Source: Myxococcales bacterium (GTDB taxonomy: Bacteria > Myxococcota > Myxococcia > Myxococcales > Myxococcaceae). Taken from it: a stretch of DNA of 13,451 nucleotides. Positions 1-7,164 of the stretch are shown here, in pieces. The notes under the pieces are model-generated. The model did not search any database and was not told where the DNA came from. It saw only the letters and a list, made by a program, of their open reading frames with translations. Location: the NCBI GenBank assembly GCA_003153055.1, contig PMBV01000405.1:1-13451 (forward strand). Reading direction: 5' to 3'. Position numbers and translations under genes: made by a program. Position 1 is the first letter of the stretch, and every line of letters begins with the position of its first letter.

Positions 1-900
1 TTCCTCCGCGACGTGGGCAAGTACTTCACCGTCAACGCGATGATGGCGAAGGACTCGGTGAAGAAGCGCATCAGCGGTGACGACCGAGAAGGCATGTCGT
101 TCACCGAGTTCTCCTACCAGCTCGTGCAGGGCTACGACTTCTACTGGCTGTGGAAGAACAAGGGCGTCCGGCTCCAGATGGGAGGCTCGGACCAGTGGGG
201 CAACATCGTCTCGGGCACCGAGCTCATTCGCCGAAAGGGCAATGGCGAGGCCTTCGCCCTGACGACCTGTCTCATCGCCAAGGCCGATGGCACCAAGTTC
301 GGCAAGACCGAGTCGGGGAACATCTGGCTCGACCCGGCCAAGACCCCGCCCTACGAGTTCTACCAGTTCTGGCTCAACGCCAGCGACGAAGACGCGGCCA
401 ACTACATTCGCATCTTCTCGCTGTCGTCCAGGGAGGCCCTCGAGGCGCTGGTGGCCGAGCACGCCAAGGCGCCGCACCTCCGTGCGCTCCAGCGAGCCCT
501 GGCCAGGGAGATTACCGAGCGGGTGCACGACGCCGAGGAGCTCGCCACCGCCGAGGCGGCCACCGAGATTCTCTTTGGCAAAGGTACGCTGAACGAGCTC
601 AAGGCGCTGTCGGCCGCCCGCTTCGAGTCGGTCTTCGTGGCGGCCGGCGTACCGGTGGCCGAGGTCGCCCGTGATGCCTTGGCCGCTGGCATTTCTGCTG
701 TCGACCTGTTCACCGAGAAGGCGGGCTTCATCGCGTCGAAGAGCGAGGCGGTCCGGCTCTTCAAGTCAAATAGCCTCTCCATCAACAAAGAGAAGTGGGC
801 TGATCCCAAGGCCTTGGTCGGGCTCAGTCAGCTGATCAGTGGTCAGTTCCTCCTGCTTCAGCGCGGCAAGAAGGACTACTGCTTGATCAGGGTTGGCTAG
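1..900 (+). CDS. tyrS: Tyrosyl-tRNA synthetase, 3' part (5' end outside window)
   Basis: Charges tRNA-Tyr with tyrosine in the cytoplasm (class I aminoacyl-tRNA synthetase). The reading frame is open from base 1 and upstream of the first ATG at base 13, so the true start and the HIGH-type motif lie outside the window. Visible hallmarks are the tyrosine-site block QMGGSDQWGNI (bases 175-207) and the KMSKS-loop variant KFGKT (window codons 99-103), followed by ESG and the NIWLDP stretch typical of bacterial TyrS. The last 75 or so codons form an S4-like RNA-binding domain (AGFIASKSEAVRLFKSNSLSIN) ending in a TAG at 898-900. The gene looks intact. The next gene starts 76 bp downstream on the same strand. 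Confidence 0.97.
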   Translation, partial: FLRDVGKYFTVNAMMAKDSVKKRISGDDREGMSFTEFSYQLVQGYDFYWLWKNKGVRLQMGGSDQWGNIVSGTELIRRKGNGEAFALTTCLIAKADGTKFGKTESGNIWLDPAKTPPYEFYQFWLNASDEDAANYIRIFSLSSREALEALVAEHAKAPHLRALQRALAREITERVHDAEELATAEAATEILFGKGTLNELKALSAARFESVFVAAGVPVAEVARDALAAGISAVDLFTEKAGFIASKSEAVRLFKSNSLSINKEKWADPKALVGLSQLISGQFLLLQRGKKDYCLIRVG

Positions 901-976
901 CGGCCAGACCCGAGGCCCCGCGCACATCGGGAAGTTGTGGCCTCTTTGGCTACCCTTCAGTAGGAAGTTCAGGGGC

Positions 977-2695
977 ATGGACTCGCGCAAACTGCAGGTG
1001 GGTTGGTCAGTCCTCGGGTTGGTGCTGGTGGCGTTGGGCTCCGTTCCTGCTCGGGCCGAGACCACGCTCTGGCTGGTGCGCCCGCTCTACCCGGGCCAGG
1101 AGACGTTGGTGGCGCGCACCGAGGCCGCCCTCGACAAGCTCATGCCAGGCGATGCCCGAAAGGGGTCCGTCATCGGCATCAAGGAGCTGGCCAACGCGGT
1201 GAAAGGCCGGCGCATCGACGAGCTCCCCTGTTTCGGGTCTGAAGGGCGCTGCGCCGACCCCATCGACCCTTTCTTCGCGAGCCTCGGCTTCGAGCGCATC
1301 GTGCTCATCGAGGGTGGCCAGGACGAGGCCGGCTTCAAGTACAAGGTCTCCGCGTTCGAGCCCCAGACGGGCAGGGTGACCCCAGCGGCGGCGACGGCCC
1401 CTGGCCTCGAGAAGGCCCTGCTGGGCGCGGTCGCGAAGGTGGTGCCGGCCGCGTCGACCCTCGACGTGAAGACGACACCGCCGGGAGCCTCGGTCTACGT
1501 GGACGACGTGAAGATGGGCGTCACCCCCCTGTCCACCCAGGTGCTCCCCGGCGAGCGGGTGGTGCGCCTCGACCTGAAGCTGCATCAGCCCATCGAAGAC
1601 ACGGTCGTCATTCCCATTCGTGGGGCGGCGTCCATCGAACGCACGCTCGAGAAGGTCGCGGCGCGCATCGTGGTCACCGCGACGCCGGCGGGCACCGAGA
1701 TTTACATCGACGGGCAGCTCCTGGGCAAAGACAAGGTCGACCGAGGGATCCTCCCTGGTACGCACACCATTCGCCTCTCGGCCGATCTCTACAAACGCTA
1801 CGAGCAGCAGATCACCGTGAAGGCCGACGAGCAGTATGTGCTGGACAAAGCGCTGGAGCCCTCGAGCGCGCTCGTCGCTGGCGTCCCTGACACCCCCGGT
1901 GCGGCGCGGGTGGGGCCTCCGCCGACAGAGACCGAGCTCAACTACGGGCGCCACTCGTACTCCCAACTGTCGTTCGAATTCGCCCGCTTCGTCGGCACGG
2001 GGCTGGTCGGAGCCCGCTTCGGCAAGTCGGGCACGGGCCGCACCGAGAACATCTTGAGCCCGCTGGCCTCGCGGGGCCTGATTGGGGTCGCGGTGGAGTA
2101 CGGCACCTTCGGCAGCGGCACCGTGGGCAAATTCTTCGGCCTCTCGGCGTTTGGGCTCTCGTACCTCACCAACGTCGATACGTGGCGGATGTCGGTCGGG
2201 TTCGCCAAGGGCGCCAACGTCGACCCGAATGACTCGAGCAAGACCCTGCCTGACTGCGCGGGGGCGACGGCGGCCGACGGTTGCTTCCCCGACCCCGAGC
2301 AGATCAAGGGCACGATTCTCCCTCGCACCATCGATCAGGTGCGGATCCATCTGCTCACCATTCGGGCGCTCCAACCTCAGTTCCGCGTCGCCGTCTGGCA
2401 CTTCATGTTCTCGCTCCAGGCGGGCTTCGAGTTCCGGCTGGGCAACATTCTCGAGACCGGCTCGACCATCAACTACCGCGACGTCGAGGGCGGGCCTTTC
2501 AACGGCTTCTTCGCGGCCGACCTGCTGGTGTCTGGTCGCTTCAATCTGCGGTACTACCTCGTCGATGGGCTCTACATCATGGGACAGGCCAACTACAGCC
2601 AGTTCCTCCTCAACATCCTCGGCACCAGCACCAACAACGGTGTTCAGTCCTCGAGCTCGTGGGGGCTCAACGTGGGGGTCGGCTATGGGTTTTGA
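977..2695 (+). CDS. Exported protein with two PEGA repeats and a C-terminal outer-membrane barrel-like region
   Basis: 572 aa. ATG 977 is chosen because it gives a clean signal peptide (residues 1-27: charged RK, hydrophobic core, cleavage near ARA/ETT) and has AGGAAG about 9 bases upstream. The frame is open back to 893, but that extension would put an unlikely peptide before the signal. Residues 28-158 form an unrecognised N-terminal domain. Two PEGA repeats follow: about 160-225 (TTPPGASVYVDD, then GVTPL and a PGE turn) and about 229-295 (TATPAGTEIYIDG, then GILPGTHTI). PEGA domains are beta-sandwich surface or envelope modules. From about 315 to the end the sequence alternates aromatic and small residues and ends in VGVGYGF, with the terminal Phe typical of outer-membrane barrels. 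The last 11 bp overlap the following TPR gene. The function is unknown; a surface anchor or sensor is inferred. Confidence 0.85.
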   Translation: MDSRKLQVGWSVLGLVLVALGSVPARAETTLWLVRPLYPGQETLVARTEAALDKLMPGDARKGSVIGIKELANAVKGRRIDELPCFGSEGRCADPIDPFFASLGFERIVLIEGGQDEAGFKYKVSAFEPQTGRVTPAAATAPGLEKALLGAVAKVVPAASTLDVKTTPPGASVYVDDVKMGVTPLSTQVLPGERVVRLDLKLHQPIEDTVVIPIRGAASIERTLEKVAARIVVTATPAGTEIYIDGQLLGKDKVDRGILPGTHTIRLSADLYKRYEQQITVKADEQYVLDKALEPSSALVAGVPDTPGAARVGPPPTETELNYGRHSYSQLSFEFARFVGTGLVGARFGKSGTGRTENILSPLASRGLIGVAVEYGTFGSGTVGKFFGLSAFGLSYLTNVDTWRMSVGFAKGANVDPNDSSKTLPDCAGATAADGCFPDPEQIKGTILPRTIDQVRIHLLTIRALQPQFRVAVWHFMFSLQAGFEFRLGNILETGSTINYRDVEGGPFNGFFAADLLVSGRFNLRYYLVDGLYIMGQANYSQFLLNILGTSTNNGVQSSSSWGLNVGVGYGF

Positions 2696-3653
2696 TCGCC
2701 CGATGCTTCTTTCGGTGTCGCTGCTCATGGCCACGGCCGCGGGAGCCGAGCCGCTCCTGGGCTCCGGGGTCGGCAACGCCGACACCTTCGCGTCCGAGGC
2801 CACCAAGCTGTTCAATCGCCGGCAGTACGCCAAGGCGGCCGAGCACTTCTTGAAGGCCACCCGGGCCAACCCGACCAACACTGGCCTCTACGTGCAGCTC
2901 GCCCGAGCCCACATGATGGCCAGGGAGACCTGGCGGGCCTGCTACGCCTACCGGGTGTACCTCAAGTCGGTGCCCGACTCGCCCGATCGGAAGAAGGCCG
3001 CGGCCGAGTCCGACCAGTGCGATCGCCTGGCCGCGACCATCAGCAAAGAGCAGAACGCCGTGCTCCAGAAGTACGTCGACATGAGGGCGGCCTTCTTTGC
3101 CTCCCTCGATCGCAACGAGATCATGGGGCAAGATGGGGCGGCCCAGTCGCTCGAGACGCTGGTGAAAGACGGCTTCCTCGGCCCCGAGCTCTTCGACATG
3201 GCCCAGAAGCTGGCCACCGCGGCCACCGCCGAGGCCGAGCGAATCCACAAGCAGGCGATGTCGAGTCAGCCGCTGACCAGCGAGCAACTGAGGCAGGCGC
3301 GGCCTCTGTACCAGGTCGCTCAAGACGTGGGCCTGGCGAGCGCCGACGCCAGGGGGCGCATGGCGTACCTCGACGGTCTGGCCGAGCTGCAGGAGAAGAA
3401 CTACCGCAAGGCCGAGCAGCTCTTCTCGGAGGCGGCCAAGAGCGACCCGGGCAACAAGGAGTACTCGTTCTCCAAGGGTCTGGCGCTGTTCCTCGGCGGC
3501 GAGCGGCAGCAGGCGCTCAAGGTGCTCGAGACCGAGATCCGCGATGATCCGCGCACCCGCGTGCTCCGGGCCGCGATGGCCATCAACCAGTCGCCCGAAG
3601 CAGGGGCGAGCGAGCTCGAGAAGCTGTTGTTCACCACGCGGAACGCCCCGTAG
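2685..3653 (+). CDS. Exported TPR-repeat protein
   Basis: 322 aa. Two starts are possible. ATG 2685 gives MGFDRPMLLSVSLLMATAAGA, which has an Arg in the n-region and a GGGGGT purine run upstream. ATG 2703 lacks both, so 2685 is preferred; it overlaps the PEGA gene by 11 bp, which implies translational coupling. After the signal peptide comes a TPR-type hairpin (LFNRRQYAKAAEHFLKATRANPTN). The middle, about residues 95-230, is helical and Glu/Lys/Ala-rich. A second TPR pair lies near the C-terminus (LQEKNYRKAEQLFSEAAKSD, then GGERQQALKVLETEI). It probably acts as a periplasmic scaffold that works with the PEGA barrel protein or the kinase; this is inferred from coupling and order only. Confidence 0.85.
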   Translation: MGFDRPMLLSVSLLMATAAGAEPLLGSGVGNADTFASEATKLFNRRQYAKAAEHFLKATRANPTNTGLYVQLARAHMMARETWRACYAYRVYLKSVPDSPDRKKAAAESDQCDRLAATISKEQNAVLQKYVDMRAAFFASLDRNEIMGQDGAAQSLETLVKDGFLGPELFDMAQKLATAATAEAERIHKQAMSSQPLTSEQLRQARPLYQVAQDVGLASADARGRMAYLDGLAELQEKNYRKAEQLFSEAAKSDPGNKEYSFSKGLALFLGGERQQALKVLETEIRDDPRTRVLRAAMAINQSPEAGASELEKLLFTTRNAP

Positions 3654-3683
3654 CGGGGGCGCGTCACACCTACGGGAGCCTCG

Positions 3684-5483
3684 TTGCCGGTCTTCATCTG
3701 CCAGGGTTGTGGTGCCGAGCACCAGTCGTGGACCGGGCGGTGCCCGGAGTGCGGCACCTCGGAGACGATTCGGCTCGCGCCCAACACCGATCGCATGGTG
3801 GATCGGGTCGTCAAGGGCAAGTTCCGCATCATCAAGAAGCTGGGCCAGGGTGGCATGGGCGCGGTGTACCTGGCCGAGCAAGTGGGCATCGGTCACAAGG
3901 TCGCCCTCAAGTTTCTCAAGTCTGAGTTCTCGAGCGACGCGGAGATCGCCCGCCGCTTCCTCAACGAGGCCAAGTCGTACGCTCGGGTGGCTCACCCCAA
4001 CGCGGTGGCGCTCCACGACTTCGGGCAAGACGAAGAGGGCAACCTCTTCATCGCCATGGAGTACTGCGAGGGCGTCGACCTGAAGAAGCTGATCGCCGAG
4101 CAGCCACTGGCGATGGTCGAGGCCATCGACGTGGTGTTGCAGGTGGCCGACGTGCTGGCCAACGCCCACGACAAGGGCGTGGTGCACCGCGACCTCAAGC
4201 CGGAGAACATCATGGTGCGTCGGGGCCTGAGGGGGCTCCACGCCAAGGTGCTCGACTTCGGCATCGCCCGGTTGATGGACGCGGGCACCCGGCTCACGGT
4301 CGCTGGGGCCATCGCTGGCACCCCTCGGTACATGTCGCCCGAGCAGGTGGAGGGGAAGGAGGTCGACCTTCGGGCCGACATCTACTCGCTGGGCGTCGTG
4401 CTGTTCGAGCTGTTGACGGGTCGCCAGCCGTTCGACGGCAGCACCATCGCCGAGATCCTCCGAAAGCAGGCCGTCGAGCCGTTGCCTCACCTGACCGAGT
4501 TCGCCCCCGACCTCGATTACCCGGACCTCGACGCGGTCATTCAGAAGGCCTGCCGCAAGCGTCGGGAGGAGCGGTGGGCTGACATGCTCGCCTTCGCCAG
4601 CGCGCTGTCGAACGCCACCCCGACCCAGCAAGATCTCGGGCTGACGCCGCTCCAGCGCTCCAGCATTCACCGCGGCATGGCCACGCCGAGGCCCGATATC
4701 TTCCCCACCAGCACCTCGGGGGTGGCGCTCCCCGGGCAGTCGGTGGACTCGTCGTCGGCCGACCGCACGCAGTTGAAGCCAGACACCGGGCCAAAGCTCT
4801 CCCGGCCCACGCCCCAGGAGGCTGACTCCGGGTCCCATCTCCGTCGGACGGACCTCGGGGCCCGGCCGCTCGAGCTCGGAGAGAAGCCAGGAGGAAGCTC
4901 GGATCCATCGATCGAGCTCCGGCCCTCCAGGGTTCCGCTCTTCGCGGCGCTGGGGGTGGTGGCGCTCCTCGCCATCGGCGCTGGTGTCTACGCCCTGAGG
5001 CCGGTGCCGCCAGTGGTGGAGCCCGTCAACGCCGTCGTCGAGCTACCGAACGTCGTCGAGCGCCGGCCAGCCGAGCCGACCGAGCGGCCGAACCCGGTCG
5101 TCGAGCACGCCAACAGTCCACCGGTGGTCGACACGGCCGCGGTGGTGAAGGAGGTCCACACGGCCATCGTGGAGGGCACCACCGACAGCTTCTACCCTCA
5201 GGGCTCGGCCCAATTCGAGATCGCCAATCTGGAGGCCGCGGAGATCTTCTTGAAGAAGGTGCCGCCGACCTCGCGGTACGCAGTTCAGGCGTCAGAGCTG
5301 CTCGAGAAGATCAAGACCATTCGTGACACCTTGGCGTCGGCCCAGGCCGAGCGAAATCGAGGCCACCTCGAGAACGCCATTCGGCTCTACAGCGAGGTCC
5401 TGAAGCTGAACCCGCAGGTGAAGGCGGCGCGTGAGGGGCTCTCGAACGCCAAAGAGGGCGTCATCAACCCGATCATGCAGTGA
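3684..5483 (+). CDS. Membrane Ser/Thr protein kinase (Hanks type) with N-terminal zinc ribbon
   Basis: 599 aa, TTG start at 3684 with CGGGAG 5 bases upstream. Residues 4-23 form a zinc ribbon (FICQGCG...W.GRCPECG; Cys 6, 9, 20, 23) that resembles the RadA N-terminal ribbon. The kinase domain, about 47-310, has the glycine loop GQGGMG (55-59), VALK with Lys76, probable alpha-C Glu95, HRDLKPEN with catalytic Asp170, DFG with Asp191, and GTPRYMSPEQ. All key residues are present, so it should be active. A Pro/Ser-rich linker leads to one hydrophobic segment at about 417-438 (VPLFAALGVVALLAIGAGVY). The extracytoplasmic part starts Val/Pro-rich and ends in a TPR-like helix pair (ENAIRLYSEVLKLNP). 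The kinase and ribbon are predicted to be cytoplasmic and the C-terminal part periplasmic. Its stop overlaps the acyltransferase start. Substrates are unknown; the flanking envelope genes suggest an envelope role. Confidence 0.94.
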   Translation: MPVFICQGCGAEHQSWTGRCPECGTSETIRLAPNTDRMVDRVVKGKFRIIKKLGQGGMGAVYLAEQVGIGHKVALKFLKSEFSSDAEIARRFLNEAKSYARVAHPNAVALHDFGQDEEGNLFIAMEYCEGVDLKKLIAEQPLAMVEAIDVVLQVADVLANAHDKGVVHRDLKPENIMVRRGLRGLHAKVLDFGIARLMDAGTRLTVAGAIAGTPRYMSPEQVEGKEVDLRADIYSLGVVLFELLTGRQPFDGSTIAEILRKQAVEPLPHLTEFAPDLDYPDLDAVIQKACRKRREERWADMLAFASALSNATPTQQDLGLTPLQRSSIHRGMATPRPDIFPTSTSGVALPGQSVDSSSADRTQLKPDTGPKLSRPTPQEADSGSHLRRTDLGARPLELGEKPGGSSDPSIELRPSRVPLFAALGVVALLAIGAGVYALRPVPPVVEPVNAVVELPNVVERRPAEPTERPNPVVEHANSPPVVDTAAVVKEVHTAIVEGTTDSFYPQGSAQFEIANLEAAEIFLKKVPPTSRYAVQASELLEKIKTIRDTLASAQAERNRGHLENAIRLYSEVLKLNPQVKAAREGLSNAKEGVINPIMQ

Positions 5484-6400
5484 GCTCGCCTCGATCACAG
5501 GCCGTCATCACTCCTGGCGGGCCGCTGGGGCGGGTGCTGGTGAGCTGGCTGTTGCGCCTGGTGCGCGCGGTGGGCCCGCGTGTCCGCCTCTGGCTGGTGC
5601 GGTTCGTCGGGTGGCTCGCGTGGGCGCTGGGCATTCGGCGCACCGTGACGCTCGAGAACTTGAAGCACGCCTTCCCCGAGAAGACCGAGGCCGAGCGAAG
5701 GCGCCTGGCGCGCGGGGCGTACCGCACCATGGCGCTCGCGGCGATGGAGGCCGTCACCAGCGATCTCGTCTCGAGCGAGGAGCTGCTGCAGGATCCCGCC
5801 GCCGTCGACTGGAAGGGCCTCGACCGTCTCATCGAGGCTCGCGCTCCGGTGCTGGTCGTCAGTGGCCACCTGGGCAGCTGGGAGCTCTTCGTCGAGGTGA
5901 TGGCGCGGCGAGGCATGGCCATCTCGGCGGTGGCCCGCCCCCTGAGCGGCGCCTTCAACGAGTGGGTGGTGCGCAGTCGCCAGGCCGCCGGGCTCGAGCT
6001 CATCATGCCTCGGGGGGCGATGGTCGAGATGGCGCGGGCGTTGAACCGTGGGCGGGCGGTGGTCCAGCTCATCGATCAAGCGCTCCCCAGCCCTTCGGCC
6101 CTGTGGGTGCCCTTCTTCGGGCGCTTGGCGTCCACCACGCCCGCGGTGTCGCTCATCGCCTTGCGCACCAGAGTCCCGGTGTACGTGGCGGTGGCGGTCC
6201 GCGAGCCCGCCGGGCTGCGCATGTTCGTCGAGGGCCCCTTTCCCGTCTCCACCGAAATGCCGAGGGCCCAGGCGGTCGTCGCGCACACGGCCCAGCTCAC
6301 CGCGGTTCTCGAGTCGTACATCCGCAGGTACCCGGAGCAGTGGCTGTGGCTCCATCGCCGGTGGAAGGGCACCCCACCGGTTGGCTCCACCCCAGCCTGA
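5480..6400 (+). CDS. LpxL/HtrB-family lysophospholipid (lipid A) acyltransferase
   Basis: 306 aa, GTG start at 5480 overlapping the kinase TGA (GTGA), which suggests translational coupling. There is no strong Shine-Dalgarno, so a slightly later start is possible. The family transfers a secondary acyl chain to the lipid A precursor at the inner membrane. The family's catalytic HX4E motif is clear as GHLGSWE (His130, Glu135). An N-terminal hydrophobic region (VSWLLRLVRAV...LWLVRFVGWLAWALGI) serves as membrane anchor, NLKHAFPEKTEAERRRLA is the usual LpxL N-terminal block, and the end YPEQWLWLHRRWK is the family's usual C-terminal signature. Length is normal. The last four codons lie inside repeat copy 1 (6388-6440), so the extreme C-terminus may have been replaced when the repeat arrived. 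Whether it acts as LpxL, LpxM or on another lipid cannot be told from sequence. Confidence 0.92.
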   Translation: MSSPRSQAVITPGGPLGRVLVSWLLRLVRAVGPRVRLWLVRFVGWLAWALGIRRTVTLENLKHAFPEKTEAERRRLARGAYRTMALAAMEAVTSDLVSSEELLQDPAAVDWKGLDRLIEARAPVLVVSGHLGSWELFVEVMARRGMAISAVARPLSGAFNEWVVRSRQAAGLELIMPRGAMVEMARALNRGRAVVQLIDQALPSPSALWVPFFGRLASTTPAVSLIALRTRVPVYVAVAVREPAGLRMFVEGPFPVSTEMPRAQAVVAHTAQLTAVLESYIRRYPEQWLWLHRRWKGTPPVGSTPA

Positions 6401-6440
6401 ACGACGGGCGGCCACCGGAGCGTTGACAGGACGTCGAGGA
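6388..6440. repeat. Direct repeat, copy 1 (left flank of the Uma2 gene)
   Basis: Bases 6388-6440 match 7186-7238 at a constant offset of 798 with 3 mismatches (6423 T/A, 6431 A/G, 6439 G/A). The similarity stops abruptly on both sides. Read on the minus strand, this copy encodes LLDVLSTLRWPPVVQAGV, a detached fragment of the outer-membrane protein C-terminus that copy 2 encodes as VLDALSSLRWPPVVQAGV. It overlaps the last codons and stop of the acyltransferase. Confidence 0.93.
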
Positions 6441-6537
6441 GCGGCATGAGGGCGAGCGGGAATCGGGCTGTTTCAGAGCTCCCGGCCCGCCGGCTGGGGG
6501 GCGCTCGTTGTCGGAGGTCCGTGGTAGACAGGAGCCC

Positions 6538-7125
6538 ATGGATGCACTGGAGAGCCACGTGAGCCGGCACCAGCGGCTCTTGACGGTGCGGGAATACCTG
6601 AAGATGGCGGAGCAGGGGCTCTTTGCGGGTGAGCGAGTGGAGCTCATCAGGGGACGGGTGGTGCGCATGGCACCGATGGGCGTGGAGCACGCGGGGACGA
6701 TTCAGAAGATGAACATGCTGTTGGTGCGGGTGTTCGGAGCGCACGGCGACGTCAGGCCTCAGCTGCCGATGCTCGTGTCCGACGACACGATGCCCGAGCC
6801 AGACTTCACGATCGTCGACGCCGACGCGCCCGACGCCATCGAAGCGCTGGGGAACACGTGGATCGCCATCGAGGTCTCCGACTCGTCGCTCAAGTACGAT
6901 CGCGAAGTGAAGTCTCGCCTCTACGCCGAGGCGCGAGTGCCGGAGTTCTGGATCGTCGACCTCCGCCACCGCCGGGTCGAGGTCTTCACCGGGCTCCGCG
7001 GCCGCCGCTACACGAAGCACAAGACGCTCGGAGCGGCCGACGTGTTCTCTGCGTCTCGTTTCCCCGACGTGCAGGTCAACGTCGCCGAGCTTCTCTCCCA
7101 GGCCAAGGCCCCCAAGGAGGGTTGA
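6538..7125 (+). CDS. Uma2-family (DUF820) putative PD-(D/E)XK endonuclease
   Basis: 195 aa. ATG 6538 is used, with AGGAG only 3 bases upstream; an in-frame TTG at 6508 is the alternative. Uma2 proteins share the restriction-endonuclease fold; their biological role is largely unknown and they are often present in many copies per genome. Family marks seen are the N-terminal LTVREYLKMAEQGLFAGERVELIRGRVVRMAPMG block, PEPDFTIVD with Asp89, WIAIEVSDSSLKYDREVK with Glu112 and Lys125, and the YAEARVPEFWIVDL strand. Length is normal and no residue seems lost. The gene sits alone between two 53-bp direct repeats and is convergent with the outer-membrane protein gene 39 bp away, which suggests it is a later arrival here. 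Nuclease activity is a family-level inference. Confidence 0.88.
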   Translation: MDALESHVSRHQRLLTVREYLKMAEQGLFAGERVELIRGRVVRMAPMGVEHAGTIQKMNMLLVRVFGAHGDVRPQLPMLVSDDTMPEPDFTIVDADAPDAIEALGNTWIAIEVSDSSLKYDREVKSRLYAEARVPEFWIVDLRHRRVEVFTGLRGRRYTKHKTLGAADVFSASRFPDVQVNVAELLSQAKAPKEG

Positions 7126-7164
7126 CCGGTAGTCTTCGCGGAGGTGACTCGGGCCTGCTTGGGT

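Noticed and set aside
2082..2684. Upstream extension of the exported TPR protein to ATG 2082
   Set aside because: Out-of-frame shadow of the PEGA gene, rich in Ser/Arg/Ala; the signal peptide begins at 2685.
1007..2881. Minus-strand open frame of 624 codons opposite the PEGA gene
   Set aside because: Shadow frame of GC-rich coding DNA: no recognisable domain, Arg/His/Gly-rich composition, and a clear gene on the other strand.
2667..4838. Minus-strand open frame of 723 codons opposite the TPR and kinase genes
   Set aside because: Spans two well-supported plus-strand genes and has the low-complexity composition of an antisense shadow.
6076..7020. Minus-strand frame across the acyltransferase and Uma2 genes that includes copy 1
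   Set aside because: Only the 53-bp repeat resembles the OMP; the rest is antisense to two recognised genes, so it is a scar and not a gene.
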